Counted from the first letter of the stretch, positions 1 through 13,689 are shown. The stretch: DNA of 64,000 nucleotides from Vermamoeba vermiformis (GCA_045837725.1 JBEWZL010000204.1:1-64000), one strand, 5' to 3'. Translations and numbers: made by a program. Notes: a model not told the origin generated them from the letters alone.

Positions 1-3000
1 TTTTCTTCATATATCGACAGTATGATGGGAATGAATATCAAGGCATGAAGGCCAGCGAAAAGTAACGCAAAGAACCAAGTGACTCCAAAGTACATCTGAA
101 TCAGTTGAAACTCTGAGAACAACAGCAAGAACACACTGATCAGCGATGAGAGCACACTCATCGATATCATATTGCCTGAACAAATAAAACCAGTAGGTGA
201 GACTGAGTTGATCCGGGTACACAATGTTCCGATGAAATTTCGCTTTTCGAAAAATTGCATTTTGAAACGTACCAACGTAATTGAGCGTCTTTTCGAGTCG
301 CTGAGGTGCGTCACTGATGTTGAAGATGCGCAGAATGTGACTGATGTACTCCACTCCGAGTGCAAATGTTGCTGCAACATTGATCACTGACAGCGCATTG
401 AACTTGGCACCGAATATGAAATGAAGACCAAGCACTTCAATGCCAACAATAGCGAGAATGATGGTGCACACTGCTCCGAGCATCACGTTTTGAAGCAATG
501 TTGAAGTGGTGATGAAAATGCACACGATGGACACACTCAGAACGACAATCGAGTATGTTTTGAGTTTGTCGAAGTGCCCCAACGAGAATGAAAATGGACT
601 GAAGAAGATGGTGCCATTGACTTGGCTGATGATTCCATTCACCACTTTTGAATGCATCAACAGTTCAGGAAGTGATGCTGTTTCGGTCAATGTGCCCAGC
701 ATGCGAGACCACTGCAAAATAGACTGACGTTAGTAAAACTAGAGCTTACTATGTCGCTTGTAACTATCGAATTCTTTGCAACAAATTTTCAAGCGTAAAA
801 TAAAATCGATAAAAAAATAATGCACGATCACACAACGCACGAACCTTAATGAAGCCATTCTCATCAAAGATCAAGTCTCCACGATGAGCTTTGCCCATTC
901 CATTCAAGAACTCGTGCAGCCATGGATAGAACTTGTCCGATGGTATTTGATTCTGATTGGCGAGGTACTCTGACGAATGATTGCTCAACAAGATCACCCA
1001 CGACAAGAAATTGAAGTGCCAACTTGTCAGCGATGAGATTGAGCCACTTGCCTGAGGTAGCAAAAAACAAATCACGTTAGCGGATCTGATGACAAAACGA
1101 GTACGTTATGTTCTGTACCTGCATCAGTTTGTGATGATCGATGAGCATTTTACTTGTGTTTGGATTGGTGAAGTCAAGTTGAGGATAAACAATGAAGAAC
1201 GGCAGTCTGATCAGCAGGAATAAAATCGATAAATTCGACTTCGCAAAACATGAACAAATCAACTTACGTGTTGCCAAAGTACTGATTGGATATGTCCGTG
1301 TATCGTCTGATTGGTGTGTTTTTGGCCATGAGTGATGAGATTTCGAGTCCTTCAGTGATTTGTGTCGTGGCAAAGATGTTGAATGCAAAGTACCCAACAA
1401 ACACAACGATCTATTTGTACGAGGTTAGAACGATGAAATTCGATAACAATTAGCCTTACAAAGATGATTTGAGAGGTACGATTGGTTGACATGGCAATCA
1501 GTGCATTGGGAATGGCGTTCTTGGTGCATTTCTTTGTCTTTCGTTTGATCGTTTGTTTGGCACTTGACTCGTCGCTCTTCTCATCCATTGAGCTCGATTT
1601 CTTCACTTTGATAGTGCAGCAGCAGTCTAGTCGACCAGCCTAAAGTGAGCAATGAAAGAAGATGAGTGACATGTTGACACGTGTCATCGATCATGCTTTG
1701 ATTGAACAACGTACTATGATTCTTCGTGCATCAAGCACCATTGCAGAAGAGAATGTGATCGTTTGCAAGATGTGATTGGTCACAATGGCAATGATTGTTT
1801 CAGCACAGATTGCTTGGATCACTGGAATGTCGATGAACAGTCCTGACAAGAACACAACCACAACTGAGATTGCTGACAGCATGATCGATGGTCCCGTCTT
1901 GTTCAATCTTAAGAATGGTTGAACATGTTAATATACTCATACGCCTGTCTATTTGTTTTAAGGTACTCACGTTCGATTGAGAGCTGCGTCAATGTCATTG
2001 TCGTTCATGAACTCTTGTGTGAATGCTTTTGACAGCACGTAGATGTTGTCCACACCAATGCCGAGCAGCAGTACTGGAAGTGTTTGAAGCACTGTGGTGC
2101 TGATCATGATGCCAAATGCACTGTGTTGAACGTGAGACATGTGTTCGAACAAGACTAAATAATACTGTTCGTGCGTACCTTGCGAGACCGAATGTCACGA
2201 CAAAACTCAACAAGATTGTGAACATGCCAAAGAAGCCAAGTGCCACTTTCGAATGAACACGAGAGAACTGACCGAGTGTCAGCACAACAAACACGAGCAG
2301 AAGAAGCACACCAACGAACACTGGCCACATCTCTGTCAGCAGTGTCTCTTCCAGCGATCGTGTCACTGATGTCTTTCGCGAACAATGTCAGTGTTATTCA
2401 GTGAACGAATGATTCAGTGAACGAGCGAAGAATGACTTACAGAAGTCTCGACAAAGAACGATGAGTACACTGCAGTCTTGTTCATTTCAAGCACTGTCTC
2501 TTCAATCTTGTTGTACAGTTGTGTGAGTGCGTCTTGGTAGTCCAAACGAGTCGCGAAAATGAACTGTGTTTTGATCACTCGCGCTGTCACCACTCGACCG
2601 TATTTCACTTCGAATCCTCCCAAGAATGTTGAAGCTATGAAGGATTATTGCGTGTTAGAATGAATATATCATAATCGGAAAGTATAATTTCATACGAGGC
2701 ATGGTGAAACCGAGTGGATGTGTGAAACCAGAACGAGCAACAGTTGAAAGGATCACTGGATCTGATTCCATCTTGCTCAGCGAGTAGTTCCAGTGCCACC
2801 ATATGCTCGTTATCATGCATGGTTCTATAATAAACAACTTGTGAGTTATAATGAAGCGATATCGTTATTTTACCTTCGGGACCTGCTGGATGCAAGCACA
2901 ACTCTTCAGTCGACTTCATGCCTGAGAAATGTTTGTTATATAAATATTGGCTATTGTATCGAATCTATTAGATTACCATCCGTTGTGTTGACAGTTATTT

Positions 3001-3618
3001 TTCTGAGTTGCGTTTCCACGTCCAACAACTCACGCAACACAAACTTGTTCACAACCATGCCATTCACTTCATCGAGTTTATCGGCACGGACCATAGCCAA
3101 AACAGTGGCGTATCTGAAAGAAGAAGTAAGTTTAAGGAAATTATTGCAGATTCAGACCCCGATCTAGCTTGTAAAAATTCAAAACGCTACGTCAATCCGT
3201 ATTTACGCTACAAACTTGGTAGATATCGGAGTAATGATTTAAAATATTTTTTTGCCACCTTTGCAAACAAAAAAAGGGCACATCTGCATTTTGAAGCTTT
3301 ACCGCGTCTAACAAATATCTAATACTCTTACCCATAGAAAGGCCCGTAAATTGATTCATATTGGCCCTTATATTCCGTCCAAATCGAATCGGTCGCTGAC
3401 CATTGTGGTTCTTGGTTGGTTTCGAGTCGAAAGTTGATGAAACCAAGAGCGCAAGAGCAACAAATCAACACCGAGATGATAATGACCTTGATTGGATGCC
3501 TTGACGATAAAATTGCAAGCTTCGAGAAGTAAGTCGTGAGAGCTCGTTGAATAACGTTCTGATCTCGATCAAGATCCATTTCCATTGAGCCAGATTCAGA
3601 GTCGTCCAATAACATCAT
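1..3618 (-). CDS. Patched/NPC1-like RND membrane protein, left copy (3' end cut by window)
   Basis: Predicted multi-pass RND-family permease related to Patched, Patched-domain and NPC1 proteins, which move or sense sterols and other lipids. It starts at 3618 and runs through 14 exons; the last three or so codons and the stop lie left of base 1. TM1 follows a short acidic N-terminus. A sterol-sensing-like block of several TM segments contains GIGVDNIYVL, the first RND GxxxD-type site. A second half carries ALGVEYISHI, which matches the NPC1 second-site pattern. Two large extracellular loops separate the TM blocks. Exon ends (high-low): 3618-3332, 3113-2977, 2921-2874, 2824-2696, 2634-2441, 2372-2179, 2120-1971, 1907-1715, 1639-1460, 1410-1268, 1206-1119, 1051-845, 711-273, 175-1. 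The last exon stays open in the expected TM frame to the window edge. It is divergent from the secreted-protein gene at 4157. Substrate unknown. Confidence 0.88.
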
Positions 3619-4156
3619 TGCTCAATCTTGACAACAAAAGTAATTAATTGAATTCAAAATTGATTTTCAAGCCAATTCACTTGCGTTGCGTAAAATCGCC
3701 GTAATTCTCCGTTGTCCAACAGCAGTCAACTATTTTGATGCCTTGAACTTACGGAATTGCAAGGATATCTAATGGTATAGTAAAATAACAATGCTAAATG
3801 GCTTTTATGACGTTCTAACGCCGTTTGTTAGCGACGAATGTGACAACGAATGACAGCAGTTTACAGATAGCATTGCGGTGACTTTGATCTAATTCTCTAC
3901 CGCAACGCGTTATTTCAATTAGCTAAGGTACGTGATTACGAAGCCTTTCACCTATAGTCGAAGTTTTCTGACTATTTAGGCAGGAGTAGGTTTGGGTGTC
4001 TGTACAGCACTGTCGCAATGCTCACGTGGCTTCTTTTCGCCTGATTTGAGAATCAAAGAATGAATTATTGTCGGAAATTCACCCGCCAAAGCATAAATTG
4101 GTTGTGGTTCCCGTTTTTGGTCAATTCAGTATCATCTTCCGTTCCAACCAACACAC
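3619..4156. promoter_or_regulatory. divergent intergenic region between left-arm genes
   Basis: A 538-bp gap separates the start codons of the two head-to-head left-arm genes, so it must contain both promoters. I see no convincing TATA box or ORF. The counterpart in the right arm (9355-10090, 736 bp) is not clearly alignable by eye, so regulation of the two gene pairs may differ. Confidence 0.4.
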
Positions 4157-6665
4157 ATGAACAAGCTTGGAATAGTTTTATTAGTGCTTACTATTGGCTA
4201 CGCTAGCTCCTTGGAGATTATGTCCGTTGATTGCGAAGGTATTGCTCATTGGATGAATTTCTTGTTTTGCTGTCACTAACGGATCCGTGCAGGCGGAGTT
4301 CGGTTCTTACCCTCGTATGAAAGTCCAATACAGTTTGATTTCTCTGCTTTACTAGGTACGTCCTATGGTGTTTTGATAAACAGAATCAATGCGTAATGTA
4401 TTGAAATTGGTTTTCCAGGTGTTGCAGAGACATTTGTGTCCGTCTACAAGGACCGATTGAAGTGTTTATGCACCGATTTGACCGATGATGAGTTCAGCAG
4501 ATTGTTCCATCCGTTTTTTGGCATGGACATGTTGTTCAACATTATTCAAGGTCCAGATGCGGATCTGCATCTATCTCGCTGCAATTGGTCGGCCTTTGAA
4601 CACGTTAACTTCCGCGCTAATCTGATGAACAAATACAAACTTGACTTGACTGGTAATATCTCACATAAAATTTAATTCGTATCCGTTCTAACTTATTTGC
4701 AGACACTTGTACGAATGAAACTTGGTCGAGAGATGGCAAGTGCATGTTTCAATCACAAACCTTCAGCGATTGGGATGTTGCTTTGAAAGTAGCGTTGTTT
4801 CGCTGTCCAAAAGCACCGTGGAGACCTTCTATCAGTATCATTTGTGAAGGTCAAGGCTGCGAACAATCATTCTTCCCTTGCATAGTACGTTTCAATGATT
4901 CCACTCGCTTTCATTACTAACGTGCTATTTTTGCTAGAATGACAATGATTGCGCTGGCGATATGACCTGTCAAAAGGTGAGGCTTGTCCTTTTTTGGAAA
5001 TTAACGCTAAATCTCTCATAGTTTTACCTTGACGGTGTTGCCATTCCGTCAAACGATGACCTAGTATCGGCTTTTAGAACTATTTTGCAAGCTAAGAATA
5101 TTCCCGCAACTTGTGTTAACTCCGGCGATATCGTCAGCAACACCATTGACTGGTTAAGGTATAACAACCCTGATTGTAATACGAGGCTCACTAGCCTTGT
5201 TTCTTAGAAAAATGTGGAGGAAAGGTTCATCGGATTACACTCTGCCTTATCTTCAGTTCTGCTCGCCTATCAAACTCAACTTCACGTCTTGGCGCCAAAA
5301 CAACACCCAAGCCTTTGATTGGGAAAATTTGCTGCACTACACAAACTCTTCGTTAGATATCACCAACAATAGCATTGCTATTCCTGGGTATCTTCAACCT
5401 TGGCACGGAGAATTGATAAGTAAGTTTTTTCGGTGAAATTTCGTTTCGGATCTGACAATTCCGCTCAGACGGTGGCAAAATCATTCGTCCTCAAAACGTC
5501 GTTTCTATGATCCCGACAAACACCACTATCACATCCAACGCGACGTTGTTGTTCAAGAAGACTTGCGATGGTGTCATGACTGTTTTGCCAACAACTAGCG
5601 TTCGAGTTCAGCTCAATTTACTCTGGCAAAAAGATCTTCTTGATCGTTGGGTCTCTACTATGCTGTCCATTCTCAAATGCTGGTTCAATTACTTAGGCGT
5701 TTCAATCTCCGAACAAGAACTGATCAATCGATGGGGCCTTGGCTTAGATTCTTTATTGCAAGTGAAAATAATACTGTCATATTATTAAAATATTACTAAC
5801 ATTCCGTTATTCAGCTTTAACCTCGATGCTGAAACTCGCGACGACCCAATCACTCGTCCGGATATTCCCGATTACCGATTGAAATTTGACACGCGCATTG
5901 ATTTCCCGTCGAGCTGCAATTACGATTCATGGGTCAATAGTGGCAGCTGCTAGTAAGACCAAACACGATAAAATTAGTTACGAGCGATTACTAATTTACT
6001 TTACGTAGTACCACTTACACGGGGTTAAATAATTTGTTGGGAACTGACATTACTATCAACCTCGAAATATTGAAGTGTCCTGGCTCGCAAGATATGAGCG
6101 TCACAGCTGAATGCGTTGGTGAAGGTAACAATTGTTGAGGTTTCGATTGGAAACTAATCAAAATATATAGCGTGCTCGTTATTGTCCGGAATGTCAACTA
6201 CGTGTAATTCTGACGCAGATTGTCCGAGCTCGTTGTCTTGCAAAGACTTAAATGCTAAATTTGATTTTGACTGGATTGGCGTCTATGTCGGCCGTGGCAT
6301 GTGGAACGAGACAAACCAATGCTCTAACAACAGTACTCAAAGCCACATTGACATTCGAAAGCTGATTTTCTCGTACTGGAACTTACCGTACGATGGTTCA
6401 AGTGACAATAAGTACTGTATGATTGACTTTGATCATATGATGTCCCAAGTCTCAACGGTAAGTCAATCTTAAAGTCTATTTGAGCGGTCGCTAATATATT
6501 TGACAGTGGCTGAACGGTGAAGTCGAAACTACTTCTCCCGGTGTAATCAAGTTGAAAAACTTAAAGTCCTGGAACGACGAAGGCAAGAGCTGGGCCGCTA
6601 GCTTTACTTCGGATTTCAGCATTTCCTTGCTCGTTGGTGGTATAATATTGAACTGGCTGTTGTAA
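4157..6665 (+). CDS. secreted cysteine-rich, probably GPI-anchored protein, copy A
   Basis: Twelve exons give a 645-residue protein that I do not recognise. The ATG at 4157 opens a clean signal peptide (MNKLGIVLLVLTIGYASS). The body has two related cysteine modules, each ending in a Cys/Asp-Cys/Cys cluster (NDCAGDMTCQK near residues 190-200 and CNSDADCPSSLSC near 505), and many N-glycosylation sites. The C-terminus ends in a short hydrophobic stretch (SISLLVGGIILNWLL) after a small-residue region, as in GPI-anchor signals. Exons: 4157-4238, 4293-4355, 4419-4652, 4703-4884, 4938-4976, 5022-5158, 5208-5419, 5469-5757, 5815-5952, 6009-6124, 6171-6457, 6507-6665. The intron after 5757 needs a GC donor. 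It is divergent from the RND gene and convergent with its paralogue at 6738-9354. A role as extracellular partner of the RND protein is inference. Confidence 0.85.
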
Positions 6666-6737
6666 GCGGTTCTTTTATTGTTCAGTCCTAGTAGAGTAGA
6701 GTCTCATAACAATAAAAGCACTTTCAAAGTTATGCAC

Positions 6738-9354
6738 TTAGTAGAACACAGCCAAAACTACGGCTAAAGCACCCAATGCGTAGTTGAGAGCGGTAGTAAC
6801 GCCAGAGCTGGTGACGGGTGTATTGCCAGCACTGCCATCCCAAGCCTTCAAATTCTTCAACTTGACCACGCCAGGCGTTGAATCAGTGTCGACTTCACCC
6901 TTGGCCCACTGCAACGACATTTTAGCAACAAAATTCCGCAGAAATATAATTAGAACTTACAGTTGATCCTTGGCTAACCACGTGATCGTAATCGATCATG
7001 CAGTACTTGTTGTCACTAGAACCATCATATTGCATGCCCAAGAACGACAAAGCGAGCTTTCTGACTTCAGCGTGGATTGCGTCTTGACTGCGGCTGCAGG
7101 AAGGAGTCTTGGTGCCGTTGATGCCAATGTAGGCATTCATCCAGTCGTAGGTACCTAACTTGGGGTTGAGGTCTTGGCACGTCAAAGAGTTAGGGCAATC
7201 AGAATTGCTATTGCAGGGCTTCGTCTTGAGAGACAATAACGAGCAAGCTAACAAAGTAAACGTTAGTTAATAATTAATTGCCATATTAGGGAAGAGAGAT
7301 GTACCTGCACCAGCGCATTCGACGGTCAAGCTGACATCGCTGCTGGATCCGCATTTTTTGACTTCAATGTTGGCAGTCGCATCAACGCCCAACAAATCAC
7401 CCAAACCAGTGTACTGGGCTCTACAAAGCAAAGATAAGACGCTATCCAAGAATATTCTGCTTAATCGAGCACATACCGGCAAAGGCCTTCCTTGACCCAA
7501 GAGTCATAATTGCAGGTCGAAGGCAAGTCGACACGCGAGCTGAGACGAAGGCCATAGTCAAGAAGATTACCAGTTAAACTATCGCGGGCATGATCTGCGT
7601 CGACATTGAAGCTGAACCAAGTGTAAGTTAACATTCAACCCGTAAGTTGGTCAATCGTTGACCAAACGTTGACTTTTCTCCGTGGATAAATTTCGCGGTA
7701 CTTACAAAAGCCAATCCAAGCCAAGACCCCAACGGTTTCTCATTTCTTGATCTCCGATTGACAAACCCAAGTTTTGGAAGCGGCACTTGAGAATAGGAGA
7801 GATGATGGAGACCCAATGGTCGATCATGGTATGTGACACGCCGAAGTCGAAAGACATGCCGAATGCTGCGCTAGGCAACATTGTGAAGGTACCATCACAG
7901 CTCTTTTGGAAAATGAGAGTGCCTCCAGGAGTCAACGAAGGGACGTTGGTGGGCTTAGCACCGACATTTTGAGGAGCGGACATAATGCCACCACCTAAGC
8001 GAGATTTCGTTAGGAGATTTCGCAGGAAAAATCTGGATTTCAGATGAAGAACTTACTAAGCAAATTGCCGTTCCACGGTTGAAGATAACCAGGAACGCTA
8101 ACGGAGGTATTGGTAGTAACAACTGAGCTTGGAGTATAATGAATTAAATCTTCCCAATTAAAAGTCATGTTGGTCCAAAAGTTGAGCTCGATCGGCGAGC
8201 AGATCTTGGCTTGAGAGCTAGTATAGGTCGCAGAGTCTTGCTTCCACATTTTTCTATTTTACGCATTTAGTGATTATATAGAGCAGATGCTATTTTTAGG
8301 TTAAAATTTACCTGATGAGATCCACGGTCGTTCTTACGATGTCGTTGGTGTTGACGCAGGATGAAGTGAGATCATCTGCGCGTAAAATTGATTTGAATGC
8401 CGTGAGCATATCGTCAGTAGTAGGACGAGCCATATTGTTAAAGATGAACTAGATCAGATCCGTTAGCAACTGAAACTAATACTGTCAAAATCAATCATAC
8501 CTCTTTGCATTGCATATTGCCAGCACAGTCGCTATCGCTCTAAATAACGACATAAATCAGTACGAGTGATAATCGAGTGTGTTTTGTTTTCGTGTTTACC
8601 ATGCAAGGAATGAAAGCTTGTTCGCAGCCTTTGCCTTCACAAATCAAGCTCACCGCGGGTCTCCAAGGAGCGCTCTGACACTTGAACAAACCGACTTTGA
8701 CAGTCACGTCCCAATCACTGAACGTTTGCGATTGCAACATGCACTTTCCATCTCGCGTCCAAGTGTCGTAGGAACAAGTACCTGAAAAACAGAAAAAGTT
8801 TCACATTAATGATTTTTTCACAACTGTGAATTGTCACATCCAACTTACTTGTCAAGTCCACTGCCTTGGAGTCAAACTTATCAGCGCGCATCCATGAGAC
8901 ACTGTCAAAAGCGGACCAAGAGCACTTCGACAAGCTCAGATCCGCATTGGGACCTTGCATGATGTTGAAAGCCATATCAGCGCCGAAGAACGGATGGAAC
9001 AATCTGTTGAACTCATCGTCGGTCAAATCAGCGCATAAACACTTCAATCGGTCCTTGTAGACGGACAAGAACGTATCAGCAACACCTACGGAAAAAAAGA
9101 ATTTCAATATTTTTGTTTTACCAACGGATCTGATGCTTACCAAGGAACGAAGAGTAGTCGAATTGACCGCCAATAGGGTATGAAGGGAAATAGCGGAAAC
9201 CTCCTGCATAATTAATTGAGTTTTAGAACAATTCGTCGATTTGAAATAACGCAATTGACGTACCATTGCAGTCCATAGAAAAGATCTCCAAGGCGTAAGA
9301 ATAGGGTGCGGCTACTAAAGCCAGCAAGGCTAATGCGAGTCCAAACTTGTTCAT
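6738..9354 (-). CDS. secreted cysteine-rich, probably GPI-anchored protein, copy B
   Basis: Paralogue of the 4157-6665 gene with the same 12 intron positions and 647 residues. The ATG at 9354 gives a strong signal peptide (MNKFGLALALLALVAAPYSYA). An upstream open frame continues to about 9579, but starting there would bury the signal peptide. The two cysteine modules are present (CSYDTWTRDGKC to SDSDCAGNMQC, and CNSNSDCPNSLTC). The C-terminus (NYALGALAVVLAVFY) is a better GPI-type hydrophobic tail than that of copy A. Identity to copy A is roughly 55% by eye, concentrated around cysteines and tryptophans. The intron that has a GC donor in copy A uses an ordinary GT donor here (at 7705). It is head-to-head with the right-arm RND gene. 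Molecular function unknown. Confidence 0.85.
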
Positions 9355-10090
9355 TTGTGATGTTGAACTGAAGCGTGAACTAATAAACTGAATATACCAA
9401 CTGCCAGCAACTCTTTTTATCTTGTTGGGCGCGGATAACTTCCGACCCACGTGTGCAATTCTTTTTTTCATACGTTGCTTTGCAAGTTTTGTGATTCTTT
9501 CGAAATTTATCTTTGATTGTATCTTGTCAGGTGTATCTTCTTCGGTATTTGACGTGGTTGTTCCTGTAACTCTGTACAACTTTAACCGAGCTCTATTAAT
9601 GATACGAGATTAGCCTCGCTTCGGACTTTAGGTCAAATTTGCTATTGATAAAGAAATGACGTTGGTTGCAAAGCGCACGAGCGTGAATGTCCGACCTGTC
9701 GGAAAAACAACGCCAATTCGCCAACGCTCAATTGAATTGCCATAACTTACGTATTAATGGCAATCAACGAACACCGTGATCTATTATACCAAGCGAGATG
9801 TATTTCAGAGCTCCGTTCGCAAGCAAAAAATCGTCCATTTTGAAATTCTTTCTTGATTGCGCTCTAAAGATATTTTCACTCTGCATTTGAAATTGTTAGC
9901 AAGATTATCTATACATAAATTCCTGAAATTGTAGCAATAGGAACAATACTTAATTCGTCGCAATAAATGTGTTATGGCGGAGCGCGAAATCACCGCGGAT
10001 GCACAAAAAAAAGAATTCACGTCAACCAAAATTTACTTACCCTATTTTCCTTTCGTTGTTTAGTAATTCAAATTTTAGTTAACGAATGCA
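9355..10090. promoter_or_regulatory. divergent intergenic region between right-arm genes
   Basis: A 736-bp stretch between start codons at 9354 (-) and 10091 (+). It should contain both promoters. It has no convincing gene; the open frames in it are short and lack splice context or family resemblance. Confidence 0.4.
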
Positions 10091-13000
10091 ATGCAGTTAG
10101 AGTGGAGTTCTGACTCTGAATCCGGCATTATGGGAAAAGATCTCGAGCCTACAAACGAAAGTCAGAACATTATTCAACGCGCTCTCACGACTTACTTCTC
10201 GAAGCTTGCAATTTTATCGTCAAGGCATCCAATCAAAGTCATTGTAATATCGGTGTTGATTTGTTGCTCTTGTGCTCTTGGTTTCAGCAACTTTCGACTC
10301 GAAACCAACCAAGAACCACAATGGACGGCGATTAATTCAATTTGGTCGGATTATCAAAAGCAATATGAAGCAATTTATGGACCCTTCTACGGGTAAGATA
10401 TCGTTAGATGGAAAAACGGATTTAACAGATCCAGATTTCGGTTTAGCATTTTTTAAAATTTGAAATTTATGCATTAATCTAAACAAAACATTGCTGCATT
10501 TTTATGCAAATGTCAAATTAAGAATTTAAAATTTTTACAAGGAAGATCAAAGTGCGAATCCGCAATATTTTCCTTAGACTTACTTCTTCTTTCAGATACG
10601 CCACTGTTTTGGCTATGGTCCGTGCCGATAAACTCGATGAAGTGAATGGCATGGTTGTGAACAAGTTTGTGTTGCGTGAGTTGTTGGACGTGGAAACGCA
10701 ACTCAGAAAAATAACTGTCAATACAACGGATGGTAATCAAATAGATTCAATACAATAGGTAACTTGTTAGTAACAATAATATCACAGGCATGAAGTCGAC
10801 TGAAGAGTTGTGCTTGCATCCAGCAGGTCCCGAAGGTAAAAAACTATTTCTCGCAGCGCTTCATTTATAACTCATTCATTGTTTATTATATTAGAGCCGT
10901 GTATGGTAACAAGCATATGGTGGCATTGGAACTACTCGTTGAGCAAGATGGAATCAGATCCAGTGATCCTTTCAACTGTTGCTCGTTCTGGTTTCACACA
11001 TCCACTCGGTTTTACCATGCCTCGTATGAAACTATACTTTCCGCTCATGACATATTCTAATATGCGTGATGCTTCACAGCTTCAACATTCTTGGGAGGAT
11101 TCGAAGTGAAATACGGTCGAGTGGTGACAGCACGAGTGATCAAAACACAATTCATTTTCGCAACTCGTTTGGACTACCAAGATGCACTCACACAACTGTA
11201 CAACAAGATTGAAGAGACAGTGCTTGAGATGAACAAGACTGCAGTGTACTCATCGTTCTTTGTCGAGACTTCCGTAAGTAAATCGCTCGTTCACTGAACC
11301 ACAGTTTCACTGAATCATTCGTTCACTGAAAAACACTGACATTGTTCACGATAGACGTCAGTGACACGATCTTTGGAAGAGACACTGCTGACAGAGATGT
11401 GGCCAGTGTTCGTTGGTGTGCTTCTTCTGCTCGTGTTTGTTGTGCTGACACTCGGTCAGTTCTCTCGTGTTCATTCGAAAGTGGCACTTGGTTTCTTTGG
11501 CATGTTCACAATCTTGTTGAGTTTTGTCGTGACATTCGGTCTTGCAAGGTACGCACAAATAGTATTTGTTCGAACACGTGTCTCACGTTCAACTCAGTGC
11601 ATTTGGCATCATGATCAGCACCACCGTGCTTCAAACACTTCCAGTATTGCTGCTCGGCATTGGTGTGGACAACATCTACGTGCTGTCAAAAGCATTCACG
11701 CAAGAGTTCATGAACGACAACGATATCGATGCAGCTCTCAATCGAACGTGAGTACCTTCGAACAAATAGGCAGGCGTATGAGTATACTAACATGTTCAAC
11801 CATTCAAGATTGAACAAGACGGGACCATCGATCATGCTGTCAGCAATCTCAGTTGTGGTTGTGTTCTTGTCAGGACTGTTCATCGACATTCCAGTGATCC
11901 AAGCAATCTGTGCTGAAACGATCATTGCCATTGTGACCAATCATTTCTTGCAAACAATCACATTCTCATCTGCAATGGTGCTTGATGCACGAAGAATCAA
12001 AGTACATTTGTTCAAGATCGATTTACACGTGTCAACATGTCATTAATATTTTTCATTCCTCACTGTAGGCTGGTCGAATAGACTGCTGCTGCACTATCAA
12101 AGCGAAGAAATCGAGTTCAATGGATGAGAAGAGCGACGAGTCAAGTGCCAAACAAACGATCAAACGAAAGACAAAGAAGTGCACCAAGAATGCCATCCCC
12201 AATGCACTGATTGCCATGTCAACCAATCGAACCTCTCAAATCATCTTTGTAAGCCAATTTGTTATCGAATCTAATCGTTCTAATCTCGTGCAAACAGATC
12301 GTTGTATTCGTTGGGTACTTTGCATTCAACATCTTTGCCACGACACAAATCACAGAAGGACTCGAAATCTCATCACTCATGGCCAAAAACACACCAATTA
12401 GACGATACACGGACATATCTAATCAGTACTTTGGCAACACGTAAGTTGATTTGTTTGTGTTTTGCGAAGTCGAATTAATCGATTTTATTTCGGATCAGAC
12501 TGCCGTTCTTCATTGTTTATCCTCAACTCGACTTCACCAATCCAAACACAAGTAAAATGCTCATCGATCATCACAAACTGATGCAGGTACAGAACATAAC
12601 AAAAAATATCGCTTTATCATCAGATCCGCTAACACGATATTTGTTACCTCAGGCGAGTGGCTCAATCTCATCGCTGACAAGTTGGCACTTCAATTTCTTG
12701 TCGTGGGTGATCTTGTTGAGCAATCATTCGTCAGAGTACCTTGCCAATCAGAATCAAATACCATCGGACAAGTTCTATTTATGGCTGCACGAGTTCTTGA
12801 ATGAAATTGGCAAAGCTCATCGTGGTGACTTGATCTTTGATGAGAATGGCTTCATTAAGGTTCGTGAGTCGTGTGATCGTGCATGAAATTTTTTATCAAT
12901 TTTATTTTACGCTGAAAAAATTGAAAAAAGAATGCAATAGTGATTAGCGACATATCAAACCCTAGTTTTGCTAACGTTCGTTAATTTTGCAGTGGTCTCG

Positions 13001-13689
13001 CATGCTGGGCACATTGACCGAAACAACATCACTCCCTGAACTATTGATGCATTCAAAAGTGGTGAATGGAATCATCAGCCAAGTCAATGGCACCATCTTC
13101 TTCAGTCCATTTTCATTCTCGTTGGGTCACTTCGACAAACTCAAAACATACTCGATTGTCGTTCTGAGTGTGTCCATCGTGTGCATTTTCATCACCACTT
13201 CAACACTGCTTCAAAATGTGATGCTCGGAGCAGTGTGCACCATCATTCTCGCTATTGTTGGCATTGAAGTGCTTGGTCTTCATTTCGTATTCGGTGCCAA
13301 GTTCAATGCGCTGTCAGTGATCAATGTTGCAGCGACATTTGCACTCGGAGTGGAGTACATCAGTCACATTCTGCGCATCTTCAACATCAGTGATGCACCT
13401 CAGCGACTCGAAAAGACGCTTAATTACGTTGGTACGTTTCAAAAAGCAATTTTTCAAGCGAAATTTCATCGGAACATTTTGTACCCGGATCAACTCACTC
13501 ATCGGTTTTGTTTGTTTAGGCAATATGATATCAATGAGTGTGCTCTCATCGCTGATCAGTGTGTTCTTGCTGTTGTTCTCAGAGTTTCAACTGATTCAAA
13601 TGTACTTTCGGAGTCACTTGGTTCTTTGCGTTACTTTTTGCTGGACTTCATGCCTTGATATTTATTCCCATCATATTGTCGATATATGA
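10091..13689 (+). CDS. Patched/NPC1-like RND membrane protein, right copy
   Basis: Fourteen exons (10091-10392, 10596-10732, 10788-10835, 10895-11023, 11080-11273, 11355-11548, 11598-11747, 11809-12001, 12069-12248, 12298-12440, 12499-12586, 12653-12859, 12993-13431, 13520 onward), about 857 residues. The RND layout matches the left copy: TM1 near residue 50, GIGVDNIYVL in the sterol-sensing-like block, and ALGVEYISHI in the second block. From about residue 25 onward it is nearly identical to the left copy. The first 25 residues differ, and the first intron is unlike. In the last exon one extra base (C at 13609, compared with the left copy) shifts the frame. The protein as read ends at 13689 with about 26 altered residues instead of the final TM and the EEKRIR tail, which would end at 13708. 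This could be a real mutation or an assembly error. Confidence 0.88.

Larger units (their letters stand above)
1..6665. repeat. left arm of large inverted duplication
   Basis: This arm holds a minus-strand Patched/NPC1-like gene (1-3618) and a plus-strand secreted-protein gene (4157-6665). The same two genes occur in mirror order and opposite orientation at 6738-13708. Exon number and intron positions match between arms (14 exons in the outer gene, 12 in the inner). The left end of the arm lies outside the window. The intergenic DNA between the two genes is not obviously conserved between arms. Confidence 0.9.

Noticed and set aside
3328-3618. Separate small gene at the RND N-terminus
   Set aside because: It splices in phase (GG/A) to the next exon, as in the right copy. 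It is exon 1.
9223-9579. Longer N-terminus for secreted protein copy B
   Set aside because: It would place about 75 charged residues before the signal peptide. Copy A starts at the equivalent MNK position.
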